A stretch of 64,000 nt of DNA from the NCBI RefSeq assembly GCF_005233515.1, contig NZ_QFZZ01000014.1, positions 1 to 64,000 of the forward strand, written 5' to 3'. This DNA is from Pseudomonas sp. CFBP13508. GTDB taxonomy: Bacteria; Pseudomonadota; Gammaproteobacteria; Pseudomonadales; Pseudomonadaceae. The notes under the pieces were generated by a model that saw nothing but the letters and a program-made list of their open reading frames with translations, did not search any database and was not told the origin of the DNA. Position 1 is the first letter of the stretch; every line of letters begins with the position of its first letter. Below are positions 16,535-25,629 of the stretch, piece after piece. Made by a program: the position numbers and the translations under genes.

Positions 16535-18688
16535 CTATTCCTTCGGCTGACCGCCGCCGGCAGTAATCACCTGCACACTCATCCGCGGTGTCGCCAGATC
16601 CAGCCCCGCCTCATCCAGTTGCCGTTTCAGCGACAAATTGAACGCCCGGGAAACTTCCCACTGCTTGATCGGCGCAGTCTTGAACCGTGCGCGGAGGATC
16701 GCGCTGCCGGACTCGAAACTTTCCACACCCTGAATCTCCAGCGGCGACCAGATGTTGCGGCGCTGCAACGGATCGCTGCGCATCTTCTGGCCGACGTCGC
16801 GCATCAGTTTGATCGCGTCGTCGATTTCCATGTTGTACGGCACGGCCACGCGGAAGATGGCGTAGCCGAATTCCCGCGAGTAGTTCTTGATGCTTTTGAT
16901 TTCGCTGAACGGGATGGTGTGGACGATGCCGTCGATATCGCGCAGGCGTACGGTGCGGATGGTCAGGCCTTCGACGGTGCCGAGGTGGCCGCCGACGTCG
17001 ACGTAATCGTTGATGGCCAGCGAGTCTTCGATGATGATGAACAGGCCGGTGATCAGGTCAGCGACCAGCGACTGCGCACCGAAACCGATGGCCAGACCGA
17101 TCACACCGGCACCGGCCAGCAATGGCGTGACGTTCATGCCCATGTTCGCCAGCGCGACGATCAGCGCAATGATGAAAATCGCCACGAACAGCACGTTGCG
17201 GATCAGCGGCATCATCGTCTGTGCCCGGGCGTTGGCCAGGCCTTTGCGCGAGCGGGTGAGGGCGTGGTGCACGGCGGTGTCGGCGAGGATCCAGATCAGC
17301 CAGGAGAAAATCAGCGTGCCGATCAGGCTGAACAGTTTGACGCTGATGTCATGGCCATCGCCTTCGGCGAACGCGATCAGCGAATGGCCCCAGACGCGCA
17401 GGCCCAGTTCGATGAAGATCAGCCACACCAGCAAATGCGTCAGGGTATAGAAGAAGTTTTTCAGTCGCTCCGAGTACAGCGCATGGCGTTTCGGCCCGCG
17501 TTGTGGTTTCAGCGAATGACGGCGCACAAGGCCGTTGAGGACCATGCACAATACCAGCAGAACCGTGCAGATCAGCGATTGGCGCAGCGCGGTGCTGGTG
17601 TCGCCGGCGGAGACGAATGTGGCGAACAGCGAGATGCCGACCAGCACCAGCGCCGGCACGTACCAGAAGGTGCCGAGGATTTCGATGGTGTCGCTGAGGG
17701 CGCGGCGAGTCAGGCGGCGCGACAGTGGTTGGTTGCGGATCAGGTGCGCGATCGGTCGGCGGAATCGCAGAATGAACAGGCCGGTCGACAGCGCCGCAAG
17801 CACATTGGCGGTGGTCGCGGCGGTGTGCGCCAGATGCACGCCGAGGCTCTCGACCAGACGCGGGTCGCTCAACGCTTCACCGAACGCGGCGAAACTGCCG
17901 ATCAGCCACAGCGGCCGGAACGCCTGATGACGCAGGATGTACAGCGCACGATGGCGGTGCGGGCCGTCGAGCAGGGAGAAGGCAATCACGCAGATCGCCG
18001 AAAAACAGGTGCCGACCACCAAGGCATAGGCCAGCACCATCGCCAGGCTTTTGCCCAGTGACGACGGCAGCACGTAGCTCATGTACACCGTGATCACCAA
18101 CGCGATCAGCCACGGTCCAAGCTTGCGCAGGGCAAAACGCAGCATGTCGAGGGCCTTGGGGTGTTGCGGCAGTTCTTCGGTGAGGCCAAAGCGCATGCGC
18201 ACGCGGTGGCCAAGCCAGATCAGCGCGGCGGCGAGCAGGCTCCAGACCATCAGGATCACCGCGAAACCGAAGATGATCGGCAGCCATTCATTGGCCGGCA
18301 GCAGCTTGCTGGTCAGTTCGTCCTTGGCCAGATCGAATTCGTTGGACCAGCGGGTAATCGGGCTGTCGGCGCCGGAAAACTGTTTTTCGAAGTTGGCGAG
18401 GGTGCCGCCGATCAGGCCCAGCACGCCTTCCTCCGGGGTGGTCTGAGCTTTCTTCGTGGCGTCGCGCAGCTTCTTCAGATCACTGAGCAGTTGCGCGCGT
18501 TGCTTGTCGTTTTCCAGCGACTTGATCACTTCGTCCAGCGACTGGCCGAGGGGTTCCACAGCTTCAGGCTGCGGCTTGGAAGTGTTGAGCAGGCCGGGCA
18601 GACCGACCGCCTCGGCGGGCGCCAGCGGCAGCAGCGTCATCAGGCAGACAAGCAACAGACCGGGCAAAGCAGAAAGACGAGCAAACAC
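16535..18688 (-). CDS. Large MscS-family mechanosensitive channel
   Basis: I chose a GTG start (717 residues), with GAGG about 10 bp upstream, because it begins a signal-peptide-like segment ending APAEA and avoids overlap with the upstream DUF3185 gene; the frame is open 47 codons further. A periplasmic helical part (about 30-150) precedes roughly ten transmembrane helices. The pore helix GAGVIGLAIGFGAQSLVADL and the following beta domain (DSLAINDYVDVGG, IKNYSREFG) are diagnostic for MscS. The expected role is release of osmolytes on hypo-osmotic shock. The extra N-terminal region places it with YbdG/YnaI- or MscM-like large members. From memory, a similar gene sits next to the DUF3185 and ApeB genes in P. 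aeruginosa. Confidence 0.88.
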   Translation of the reverse strand: MFARLSALPGLLLVCLMTLLPLAPAEAVGLPGLLNTSKPQPEAVEPLGQSLDEVIKSLENDKQRAQLLSDLKKLRDATKKAQTTPEEGVLGLIGGTLANFEKQFSGADSPITRWSNEFDLAKDELTSKLLPANEWLPIIFGFAVILMVWSLLAAALIWLGHRVRMRFGLTEELPQHPKALDMLRFALRKLGPWLIALVITVYMSYVLPSSLGKSLAMVLAYALVVGTCFSAICVIAFSLLDGPHRHRALYILRHQAFRPLWLIGSFAAFGEALSDPRLVESLGVHLAHTAATTANVLAALSTGLFILRFRRPIAHLIRNQPLSRRLTRRALSDTIEILGTFWYVPALVLVGISLFATFVSAGDTSTALRQSLICTVLLVLCMVLNGLVRRHSLKPQRGPKRHALYSERLKNFFYTLTHLLVWLIFIELGLRVWGHSLIAFAEGDGHDISVKLFSLIGTLIFSWLIWILADTAVHHALTRSRKGLANARAQTMMPLIRNVLFVAIFIIALIVALANMGMNVTPLLAGAGVIGLAIGFGAQSLVADLITGLFIIIEDSLAINDYVDVGGHLGTVEGLTIRTVRLRDIDGIVHTIPFSEIKSIKNYSREFGYAIFRVAVPYNMEIDDAIKLMRDVGQKMRSDPLQRRNIWSPLEIQGVESFESGSAILRARFKTAPIKQWEVSRAFNLSLKRQLDEAGLDLATPRMSVQVITAGGGQPKE

Positions 18689-18762
18689 CAGGGGACAACC
18701 TCGGAATAGGCGAATGCGCTGGAGTGTACGAGGCCCCTTAGCGCAATGCGAGCCGGGCTCGG

Positions 18763-18939
18763 TCATTCGTTCAGTTTGGCGAGGATCTTGTAGACCACCG
18801 TGGCGAGGATCATCAGCATGCCGATCCACATGGCGAACACCCCGGCGTTCTTGTCGCGGAAGTTGAAGCCGATGGCCAGCAGGATCATTCCGCTGAGGAT
18901 GGGAATGAGCATGGCGTGGAAGGAGGACATCGAGATCAT
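18763..18939 (-). CDS. Small DUF3185-type inner-membrane protein
   Basis: This 58-residue protein has two hydrophobic segments (MLIPILSGMILLAIGF and FAMWIGMLMILATVVY) separated by a charged turn NFRDKNAG. I chose the ATG at 18939, preceded by AAGG at 8-bp spacing; an ATG three codons later is an alternative, while the long upstream frame extension runs into REP sequence and is not believable. I recognise it as DUF3185-like by size and pattern; the function is unknown. It precedes the MscS gene on the same strand with 74 bp between. Confidence 0.75.
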   Translation of the reverse strand: MISMSSFHAMLIPILSGMILLAIGFNFRDKNAGVFAMWIGMLMILATVVYKILAKLNE

Positions 18940-19051
18940 GAAGACTGCCTTGTCTGTAGAGGATTCTTGCAGTCTAGGCGGGTTTTCGAGGCAGGGTGTG
19001 ATGTAGCTCAGGAATGCAACAGGCCGAGAGGATTCTGCTGTCTGCACAGGC

Positions 19052-19162
19052 GCTTTCGCGAGCAGGCTCGCTCCCACGGGTTGATTGGCATTCCAAGGGG
19101 AGATGACTGGCTCCCACAATGAAATGCAGTTCAATTGTGGGAGCGAGCCTGCTCGCGAAGCT
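19052..19162. repeat. REP pair, GCGAGCAGGCTCGC family
   Basis: GCTTTCGCGAGCAGGCTCGC... at 19052-19077 faces the inverted copy TGTGGGAGCGAGCCTGCTCG... at 19136-19162. A partial unit (GGCTCCCACAATG) lies between. It sits between the ApeB stop and the small membrane-protein gene. Confidence 0.9.
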
Positions 19163-19171
19163 TGTCAGCCG

Positions 19172-20461
19172 TTACGGCAATTCACGACTGGCATAAAACG
19201 CGCTGAGCACTTTGACCAGATGCGCCAGGTCATGGCTGCCGCACAGTTCGCGAATCGAGTGCATGGCAAAGGTCGGCAGGCCGATGTCGACGGTGCGCAC
19301 GCCCAGATGGCTGGCGGTGATCGGGCCGATGGTCGAGCCGCAGCCCATGTCGCTGCGCACCACGAAGCTTTGCACCGGGACTTCTTCGGCCATGCACAGG
19401 TGGCGGAAGAAACCGGCGGTTTCGCTGTTGGTGGCGTAGCGCTGGTTGCTGTTGACCTTGATCACCGGGCCGGCGTTGAGTTTCGGGCCATGGTTGGCAT
19501 CGTGCTTGTCCGCGTAGTTGGGATGCACGCCGTGGGCGTTGTCGGCCGACACCAGCAGGGATTTCTGAATGGTGCGGACGAACTCGTCACCTTCCGGCAA
19601 CAGGCGGCGCAGGGTCTGTTCGAGCATCGGGCCGTCGGCACCGCACGCCGAACACGAGCCGACTTCTTCGTGGTCATTACAGACCAGCACACAGGTTTCG
19701 TCGGTCTCGGCGGTGAGCAACGCTTGCAGGCCGGCGTAGCAGGACAGCAGGTTATCCAGGCGTGCACCGGCGATGAAATCACCGTTCAAGCCGATCACCG
19801 CAGCGCTTTGCGTGTCGTAGAAACTCAGCTCGTAATCCAGCACCACGTCGGCATTCAAGCCGTGTTCGCGGGCCAGTTGATCAGTGAGCACGGCGCGGAA
19901 ATCGACGCGCTCGTCACCGGCAAATTGCGCCAGAATCGGCGGCAGTTCGGTCTGCGCGTTGATCGCCCAGCCCTGGTTGGCTTCGCGGTTGAGGTGAATG
20001 GCCAGGTTGGGAATGATCGCGATCGGTGCCTTGAAGTCGATCAACTGGCTCTCGACCTTGCCGTCACGGCGGAAGGTCACGCGGCCGGCGAGCGACAGAT
20101 CGCGGTCAAACCACGGCGCCAGCAGCGCGCCGCCGTAGACTTCGACGCCCAGCTGCCAGAAGCCCTGACGCTGCAGTTCCGGTTGCGGCTTGACCCGCAG
20201 GCAAGGGCTGTCGGTGTGGGCGCCGACCAGACGGATTCCGTCGTGCAGTGGCGAGTTGCGACCCATCTTGATCGCGACGATCGAGGAGTCGTTACGGGTG
20301 ACGTAATAGCGGCCGTTGGCCTCGGTGGACCATGGCTCGCGCTCGTCGAGGCGCACATAACCGGCGGCCTCCAGACGCTGAACAAGACTGGCGGTGGCGT
20401 GGAACGGGGTAGGGGAGGCCTTGAGAAAGTCGATCAGGCCCTGGTTCAACTCTGCGCGCAT
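19172..20461 (-). CDS. apeB: M18-family aminopeptidase
   Basis: This 429-residue cytosolic dizinc aminopeptidase releases N-terminal residues from peptides. Visible M18 motifs are VGAHTDSPCLRVKP (about 80-93, first metal ligand His/Asp), GARLDNL, CNDHEEVGS (catalytic Glu pair) and DNAHGVHPNYADKHD. The ATG is preceded by GGAG at 8-bp spacing. Length and motif order agree with the ApeB/aspartyl-aminopeptidase family. In P. aeruginosa, as I recall, this gene adjoins the RluA-type gene directly, whereas here two envelope genes lie between them. Confidence 0.93.
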   Translation of the reverse strand: MRAELNQGLIDFLKASPTPFHATASLVQRLEAAGYVRLDEREPWSTEANGRYYVTRNDSSIVAIKMGRNSPLHDGIRLVGAHTDSPCLRVKPQPELQRQGFWQLGVEVYGGALLAPWFDRDLSLAGRVTFRRDGKVESQLIDFKAPIAIIPNLAIHLNREANQGWAINAQTELPPILAQFAGDERVDFRAVLTDQLAREHGLNADVVLDYELSFYDTQSAAVIGLNGDFIAGARLDNLLSCYAGLQALLTAETDETCVLVCNDHEEVGSCSACGADGPMLEQTLRRLLPEGDEFVRTIQKSLLVSADNAHGVHPNYADKHDANHGPKLNAGPVIKVNSNQRYATNSETAGFFRHLCMAEEVPVQSFVVRSDMGCGSTIGPITASHLGVRTVDIGLPTFAMHSIRELCGSHDLAHLVKVLSAFYASRELP

Positions 20462-20550
20462 AAGAAACTCCAGACAGCAATGGGCGGCAGTTTAACGCAT
20501 CGCTCAGGCCCGTTGGGCAAGTGCTTTCATTGCTGATCTGTGGAATGACG

Positions 20551-21645
20551 TCAGGGGTGCTGATCGATGCGCTTGCGCAGGTAGGCAATGATCGCTTGTT
20601 GATCATCCTTTCTGGCGGGTTTCGGCAGGTGCTTCGGCCAGCCCTTGCCGCTGCCGAAGAAGGCTTTTTGCGCGACACTGTCCCAGCGAAGGATCTCCCG
20701 CGACGCCGATTCCCACCATTCGTGACGGCAGATCTCGTAATACGGGTGGGCAGGTGCAGCGCTGCCGAACAGCAATGCCCGGCCGACTTTCTTCATGCCG
20801 CCGCGCTTTTTGCGCAGCTTCCACTTGATGCGCAGGCGCTCCCAGGTCGATGGAACGGGCTTGCTGCGCGGAACCTCGGAGCACAGCGCTGGCAGTTCGG
20901 GGTGGAAGGCCTCGCCATGGCGGGCGAAAAAGTGTTTCTGCATGGCGTGGAAGAAATTTTTGTCGGCGAAGTAGTGATAGACGAATTTCTTCGCTTCCTG
21001 GATCGGCTGGTCGCGCATGGCAAACGACAGTGCAATCTGTTCGATCGTATGGATGTCGAACGAATCCTGCGTCCACTCATCGATCAGCCGGATCGACGTT
21101 TGCAGCAGCGCTGAATCGCCATCGGTGACGCCGCACAAGCCACTGTTGTAGAGCTTGAAGCTGTTTGCCGACGAAATCCCGTGGACTTGCAGGCAGCGCG
21201 CGAGTTTTTCGTAGTCTGCCCGGTTACAGACGTAACTCCAGTCGTATTCGAAGCGGTCCATCACGTAACGCCCGGGCGTGATCATGCTGAACAGCCGGTG
21301 CGGTGAACCGAGAAACAGCGTGTCGGTATCGACGAACAGGGTTTTTTCGGCGAGTGTCAGGCCCAGTGCAATGGCGCACGCTTTGCGGCGATGGTGGTAG
21401 CCGTTTTCGCCCTGCCACTGGATCAGGGTCTGCTCGCTCAAAGTGACGGTATCGACCGGCCAGCCGGCATAGTCCTGCGGACGATCGGTCAGGACTCGGA
21501 TGCACAATGATTCGCCTTGTTGCAGCTGTGACAGGGCCGTGAGGATGCTGAATTTCGCCTCGCGCCGATAAACGTCTTTGTCGCCATAGATCAGGTAGAG
21601 CAACTGGTGCGGTACTTTTTCCATGGGGGGGAAGGCTTCGCGCAT
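20551..21645 (-). CDS. Putative glycosyltransferase (GT-A-like, DxD motif)
   Basis: I chose MREAFPPMEKV (364 residues) because GGAG lies 6 bp before it; ATGs four codons upstream and seven codons downstream are alternatives. The protein opens with a nucleotide-sugar-transferase-like strand (YLIYGDKDVYRREAKFSIL) and has ACAIALGLTLAEKTLFVDTDTLF, where DTD is a likely metal/nucleotide site. KLYNSGLCGV resembles the acceptor loop of GT8-like enzymes. The C-terminal third is basic. No signal peptide or membrane helix is seen. It follows the LPS-kinase-like gene on the same strand, which suggests a role in cell-surface glycan assembly. The sugar and acceptor are unknown. Confidence 0.7.
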   Translation of the reverse strand: MREAFPPMEKVPHQLLYLIYGDKDVYRREAKFSILTALSQLQQGESLCIRVLTDRPQDYAGWPVDTVTLSEQTLIQWQGENGYHHRRKACAIALGLTLAEKTLFVDTDTLFLGSPHRLFSMITPGRYVMDRFEYDWSYVCNRADYEKLARCLQVHGISSANSFKLYNSGLCGVTDGDSALLQTSIRLIDEWTQDSFDIHTIEQIALSFAMRDQPIQEAKKFVYHYFADKNFFHAMQKHFFARHGEAFHPELPALCSEVPRSKPVPSTWERLRIKWKLRKKRGGMKKVGRALLFGSAAPAHPYYEICRHEWWESASREILRWDSVAQKAFFGSGKGWPKHLPKPARKDDQQAIIAYLRKRIDQHP

Positions 21646-21738
21646 AAGCGGCTCCATACGGCGGGGGCGCGAGTTTACCGTATTGCTCCGCTGATTTGCA
21701 GGCCAGACACCTGCTTCGAAGTGTTGCCGGAGAGGGTA

Positions 21739-22581
21739 TCAACCGACGATCAATCTGCCCGTGAGGAAGACTTCACGCCGCTGCTTGCGACCGACGTATT
21801 CATGTTTGCTCAACTGGTAGACGGTCTCGAACTTGTCTTTCGACAAATCCGGCAGCGCACCGATGTATTGATCGACCAGGCGATCGTAGGCGGCTTCGGT
21901 AATGAACTTGTAGATATCCCGACGATAGAAGAAGCCGAGTTGAAAACCCAGTGTTTCACTTGCGTGCGCGGTCGGGCCGGCGAAGCAGTTTTCAAAGTCG
22001 ATGGCTTTGAGTGGCCTTTGCGTTTGCTCGGGCAGCATGATGTTGCCCACCCAGAAATCCATGTGAGTGATGTTCTTGCTGGCGAGCGAGCTGAGCAGTT
22101 GAAACGCGTCGAGGATGAAAGCTTCGATGTTTTCGGGATTGCGTCTGATGCATTCGGCGCCGTCGATATGGCCTTCGAGCAGGTGAGTCAGGAGGAAAAA
22201 CTCCTCGGTCAGGCCGAGTCGGCTGCGGGTATAGCCATAGCCTTTCAGTGGAGGCATCTCCACGCCCCGGCGCTGAGCTTCGAGGCAATTCATCAGTTCT
22301 TCGAGCGGCCAGTCGAAGCGCCCGTTGCGTTGCGGTTTTTTCAGGCTCACCCGCACCTTTGCCTTGAACGTGTCCAGTGGCTGGACTTTGGCGAAAAGTG
22401 GTGTTTCACAGTACGACAACGGTGCGCTGGCCCGGGTCAGTTTGCGCGCGCGACGTTTTTTTATCAGTTGCTCGAGGGCTTGGCGGGCCTGGATGCTGGG
22501 TGCTTCGCTCAGGTGCAGGGTGGTGTTACCGAATGCGCACACGATGGGGTATTCGGATTGAAGTGTTTTGTTGCAGAACAC
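21739..22581 (-). CDS. Lipopolysaccharide-kinase-like protein (Kdo/WaaP family)
   Basis: This 280-residue protein has an atypical protein-kinase fold. The catalytic loop THMDFWVGNIML (Asp and Asn of HxDxxxxN) and the metal motif AIDFENCF are in the right order, about 20 residues apart. Members of this family phosphorylate heptose or Kdo of the LPS inner core on the cytoplasmic face. The N-terminal ATP-binding half (about 30-130) is less clear. It is paired with the glycosyltransferase-like gene 93 bp downstream. The upstream region 22600-22660 is AT-rich, unlike its surroundings, which supports later acquisition. The exact acceptor cannot be told. Confidence 0.75.
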   Translation of the reverse strand: MFCNKTLQSEYPIVCAFGNTTLHLSEAPSIQARQALEQLIKKRRARKLTRASAPLSYCETPLFAKVQPLDTFKAKVRVSLKKPQRNGRFDWPLEELMNCLEAQRRGVEMPPLKGYGYTRSRLGLTEEFFLLTHLLEGHIDGAECIRRNPENIEAFILDAFQLLSSLASKNITHMDFWVGNIMLPEQTQRPLKAIDFENCFAGPTAHASETLGFQLGFFYRRDIYKFITEAAYDRLVDQYIGALPDLSKDKFETVYQLSKHEYVGRKQRREVFLTGRLIVG

Positions 22582-22684
22582 GGAAGAGGCCTCCTGCCTG
22601 ATATCGAAGTGCCATGATTTTATATTTGATTACAATTTTATGACAGTTCTTTACGTCAATGTATTGCCGGTGGAATTTTGGCAG

Positions 22685-22717
22685 GACAAAAAAAGCCCTT
22701 CGCAAGGAAGGGCTTTC
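22685..22717 (-). terminator. Terminator of the pseudouridine-synthase gene
   Basis: AAAGCCCTTC (22692-22701) and GAAGGGCTTT (22707-22716) make a 10-bp stem with a 5-nt loop, followed on the minus strand by seven T. It begins 17 bp after the synthase stop codon. Confidence 0.9.
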
Positions 22718-22733
22718 AAAGTATTCACGCATT

Positions 22734-23369
22734 TCAGAATGGCGCCGGGCACTCGAAGCGCAGGCGTTCGCCGCTTTGCGGATGAGTGAAACTGAGCATG
22801 CTCGCGTGCAGGCACAGACGTGGCCAGGCCGCCAGCGCTTGCTCGTGGGCGTAGAGCCCGTCACCGAGCAGCGGATGGCCGATCGACAACATGTGCACGC
22901 GCAATTGATGCGAGCGCCCGGTAATCGGTGTCAATTCGACCCGGCACCAGTCGCCGCACCGTTCCAGCACCTTCCAGAACGTCAGCGCATGTTTGCCGAA
23001 TTCGTGATCGACCACATGCCGTGGCTTGGTCGGTGGGTCGTAGCGCAGGGGCAGGTCGATGCTCCCGCTGTCCAGTTCCGGCTGACCCCAGGCCAAAGCG
23101 GTGTAGGCCTTTTCGGTTTCGCGATCATGAAACTGCCGCGACAGCTCGCGATGGGTGTCGGCATCACGGGCCAGCAGAATGATGCCGGAGGTTTCCCAGT
23201 CCAGACGATGGACGATGCGCGCTTCCGGGTAGCCGTTTTCCTGCAAGCGGGTAATCAGGCAGTCCTTGTTGTCGTCAGCGCGACCGGGCACCGAGAGCAG
23301 CAGGGTCGGTTTGTCGACCACCAGAACGGCGGCGTCCTCATGGATGATGCGGATGTTGGACAGCGGCAT
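22734..23369 (-). CDS. RluA-family pseudouridine synthase
   Basis: This 211-residue enzyme converts uridine to pseudouridine in structured RNA. The catalytic motif RIVHRLDWETSGIILLARD carries the essential Asp near residue 65. GRSHQLRVHMLSIGHPLLGD is the second family motif. There is no N-terminal S4 domain, so it belongs to the short RluA type that modifies 23S rRNA and/or tRNA. The target position is not deducible. It lies upstream of a strong terminator and downstream of the min operon, in the order I recall from P. aeruginosa (PA3246 next to minE). Confidence 0.92.
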   Translation of the reverse strand: MPLSNIRIIHEDAAVLVVDKPTLLLSVPGRADDNKDCLITRLQENGYPEARIVHRLDWETSGIILLARDADTHRELSRQFHDRETEKAYTALAWGQPELDSGSIDLPLRYDPPTKPRHVVDHEFGKHALTFWKVLERCGDWCRVELTPITGRSHQLRVHMLSIGHPLLGDGLYAHEQALAAWPRLCLHASMLSFTHPQSGERLRFECPAPF

Positions 23370-23422
23370 TAAAACAGCCTCGTAACAAATGCCAACGGCG
23401 GCTCGGAACTGCTGATAACCCT

Positions 23423-23493
23423 GTAGGAGCTGCCGAAGGCTGCGATCTTTTGACTTTGAAGATCAAAAGATCGCAGCCTTCGGCAGCTCCTAC
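23423..23493. repeat. REP pair, GATCGCAGCC/GGCAGCTCCTAC family
   Basis: GTAGGAGCTGCCGAAGGCTG... and its inverted copy are separated by only about 10 bp, giving a nearly continuous 30-bp stem. It lies just after the minE stop and probably marks the end of the min operon. Confidence 0.92.
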
Positions 23494-23538
23494 ACGAGCA
23501 TCAACAGTCCGAGCCGCCGTAGCGACTGCCGGATCGAC

Positions 23539-23793
23539 TCAGCGATCGGGCAGGGTGATGTTGAGTTCCAGAATCGAGCAACTGCCCTGGCTTTCCAGTG
23601 CAACATGTACGTCGTCGTTGCCGATGTTGACGTACTTGCGGATCACGTCGACCAGTTCCTTCTGCAAGGCTGGCAGGTAATCCGGCGTGCTGCGCTGGCC
23701 GCGCTCATGCGCCACGATGATCTGTAGACGCTCTTTCGCTACCGAGGCGGTACTTGGCTTTTTGTTGGCACGAAAGAAGTCAAAAAGGTTCAT
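23539..23793 (-). CDS. minE: Cell-division topological specificity factor MinE
   Basis: This 84-residue protein has the MinE layout: an N-terminal membrane-targeting and anti-MinCD region (MNLFDFFRANKKPSTASVAKERLQ..., key Phe and basic residues) and a C-terminal topological domain (KELVDVIRKYVNI). It triggers MinD ATPase, drives pole-to-pole oscillation and keeps the MinC inhibitor away from midcell. Its ATG shares one base with the minD stop (TAATG), so translation is coupled and the MinD to MinE ratio is likely set there. It is the last gene of minCDE, followed by a REP hairpin. Confidence 0.97.
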   Translation of the reverse strand: MNLFDFFRANKKPSTASVAKERLQIIVAHERGQRSTPDYLPALQKELVDVIRKYVNIGNDDVHVALESQGSCSILELNITLPDR

Positions 23794-24605
23794 TACCTAC
23801 CTCCAAACAGGCGCTCGAAGAATCCCTTCTTCTCGACATCGAGGAATCGGTGGGCTTTTTCTTTGCCCAGCAGGCGGTCGACGGTATCGCTGTAAGCCTG
23901 ACCGGCATCGCTCTGGTCGTCGAGGATGACCGGCACGCCCTGGTTGGAAGCCTTGAGCACCGCCTGGGATTCCGGAATGACGCCGAGCAGGGTCACCGAG
24001 AGGATTTCCTTGACGTCTTCAACGCCGAGCATCTCGCCCTTTTCAACACGCTCCGGGTGGTAGCGGGTGATCAGCAAGTGTTCCTTGATCGGGTCTTCGC
24101 CACGTTCGGCGCGGCGCGATTTGCTCGCCAGCAGGCCGAGCATGCGGTCCGAGTCACGTACCGAGGACACTTCCGGGTTGGTCACGACGATCGCTTCATC
24201 GGCGAAGTACATAGCCAGGTGCGCACCTTTCTCGATGCCCGCCGGGGAGTCGCAGACGACGAACTCGAATTGTTCCTTGAGCTCCATCAGGACTTTTTCC
24301 ACGCCTTCGACGGTCAGCGCGTCTTTGTCGCGGGTCTGGCTGGCCGCCAGTACGTAGAGGTTTTCCAGGCGCTTGTCTTTGATCAGTGCCTGTTGCAGGT
24401 TGGCTTCGCCGTTTACCACGTTGACGAAGTCATACACCACGCGGCGCTCGCAACCCATGATCAGGTCAAGGTTACGCAAGCCCACGTCGAAGTCGACGAT
24501 TACTGTTTTGTGGCCGCGCAGAGCGAGACCGGTACCGATAGCGGCGCTGGTGGTGGTCTTACCCACACCACCCTTGCCGGATGTAACCACGAGAATCTTG
24601 GCCAA
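23793..24605 (-). CDS. minD: Septum-site-determining ATPase MinD
   Basis: This 270-residue ParA/MinD ATPase binds the inner membrane in the ATP form and recruits MinC. The deviant Walker A SGKGGVGKTTTSAA (about 9-22, with the signature Lys) and VVCDSPAGIE (switch II) are intact. The C-terminal amphipathic helix FLDVEKKGFFERLFGG is the membrane-targeting sequence. The stop overlaps the minE start by one base. A 169-bp gap with no visible signal separates it from minC; it contains AAGGAAGAAGG near the start, although the closest ribosome-site match lies about 15 bp from the ATG. Confidence 0.97.
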   Translation of the reverse strand: MAKILVVTSGKGGVGKTTTSAAIGTGLALRGHKTVIVDFDVGLRNLDLIMGCERRVVYDFVNVVNGEANLQQALIKDKRLENLYVLAASQTRDKDALTVEGVEKVLMELKEQFEFVVCDSPAGIEKGAHLAMYFADEAIVVTNPEVSSVRDSDRMLGLLASKSRRAERGEDPIKEHLLITRYHPERVEKGEMLGVEDVKEILSVTLLGVIPESQAVLKASNQGVPVILDDQSDAGQAYSDTVDRLLGKEKAHRFLDVEKKGFFERLFGGR

Positions 24606-24774
24606 GGTGTTTCACCCCTAAGGAAGAAGGACTGTTCAGCCCCTGAAAAACATCTCTTGAAAACTACTGCAGTCGGACAGCCTTGGCTGGAATTTGGCTT
24701 TAGGCCTTTTTCCTACTTCGTTTGAGCCGTTTTCGCTACGTTTTAGAGATGCTTGGAAAATGCGGCAGTATCCG

Positions 24775-25512
24775 TTAAAGCCGAATGATGTTCAACACGT
24801 CGCCTGACAGGCTGACCTGGACGCCCGAGCCCCACATCGGATCACGACGCAAATCCTCGGAGACCTTGTAATGACCGGCGATGGAGATCAGTTCAGCGCT
24901 CAATTGCTGACAGAAAATCCGTGCCTTGGTGTCACCTTTGACGCCGGCCAGCGCACGGCCGCGCATCGGGCCGTATACATGGATGTTGCCATCGGCAAGA
25001 AGTTCCGCCCCCGGACTGACCGATGAGACCACGACCAGATCGCCACCCTGAGCATATATCTGCTGGCCACCACGTACTGGCGTGGTGATTACGCGGGTCG
25101 GTTTGACGCTCGGCTCAGGCGGCTTTTCCGGCTTCTTTTTGACTTCGGCTTCCGGCGTCTCCAGTGGACGCTCGCGGGCACCCGAGGGCGGTAGCACAGG
25201 GATGTCGATGGCGATGGCAGCGGCGATGTCTTCGATGCGGCTGGCACGAATGGCCAGGGTACGCAGGCCGTGCTGACGGCAGACGCGCATCAGCCCCGGC
25301 AGATCAACCGCGCCCTGGTTCGGCGGCAGTTTGTCCAGCGCCAGGACCAGCGGTGCATTGCTGAAAAAATTCGGCGCCTGGGCGACTTTGGCGGCCAATT
25401 GCCGATCGAGGCTTTCGAGGTCGTTACGGGCCAGTTCCAGCACAGTGATGGCCAGCATGCTGCCCTTGAGCTGGAATACGGGATCTTGGTCTAACGGGTC
25501 GGTTTGGCTCAT
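24775..25512 (-). CDS. minC: Septum-site-determining protein MinC
   Basis: This 245-residue inhibitor of FtsZ polymerisation starts at MSQTDPLDQD; the frame is open 22 codons upstream but those codons run into the divergent lpxL promoter region. The N-terminal FtsZ-binding domain (about 10-110, VFQLKGSMLAITVLEL) and the C-terminal beta-helical MinD-binding domain (about 140-245, VRGGQQIYAQGGDLVVV, IHVYGPMRGRALAGV) are joined by a Pro/Glu/Lys-rich linker. It is first in minCDE and is transcribed divergently from lpxL. Confidence 0.96.
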   Translation of the reverse strand: MSQTDPLDQDPVFQLKGSMLAITVLELARNDLESLDRQLAAKVAQAPNFFSNAPLVLALDKLPPNQGAVDLPGLMRVCRQHGLRTLAIRASRIEDIAAAIAIDIPVLPPSGARERPLETPEAEVKKKPEKPPEPSVKPTRVITTPVRGGQQIYAQGGDLVVVSSVSPGAELLADGNIHVYGPMRGRALAGVKGDTKARIFCQQLSAELISIAGHYKVSEDLRRDPMWGSGVQVSLSGDVLNIIRL

Positions 25513-25629
25513 GTCGGCATACAACGGCTTGTCACTAAAAGTGCCGAGACTTATAACGAGAACGCCCGCGAGCCGCAAGCCGGGTCGAACGATGTAGAAT
25601 GCGCGGCCACTGTATTTACGGAAGCTTTA

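Noticed and set aside
16532..18061. 509-codon open frame on the plus strand
   Set aside because: Opposite the MscS-type channel; the product is unusually rich in Gln, Asp and His, typical of antisense frames in this genome.
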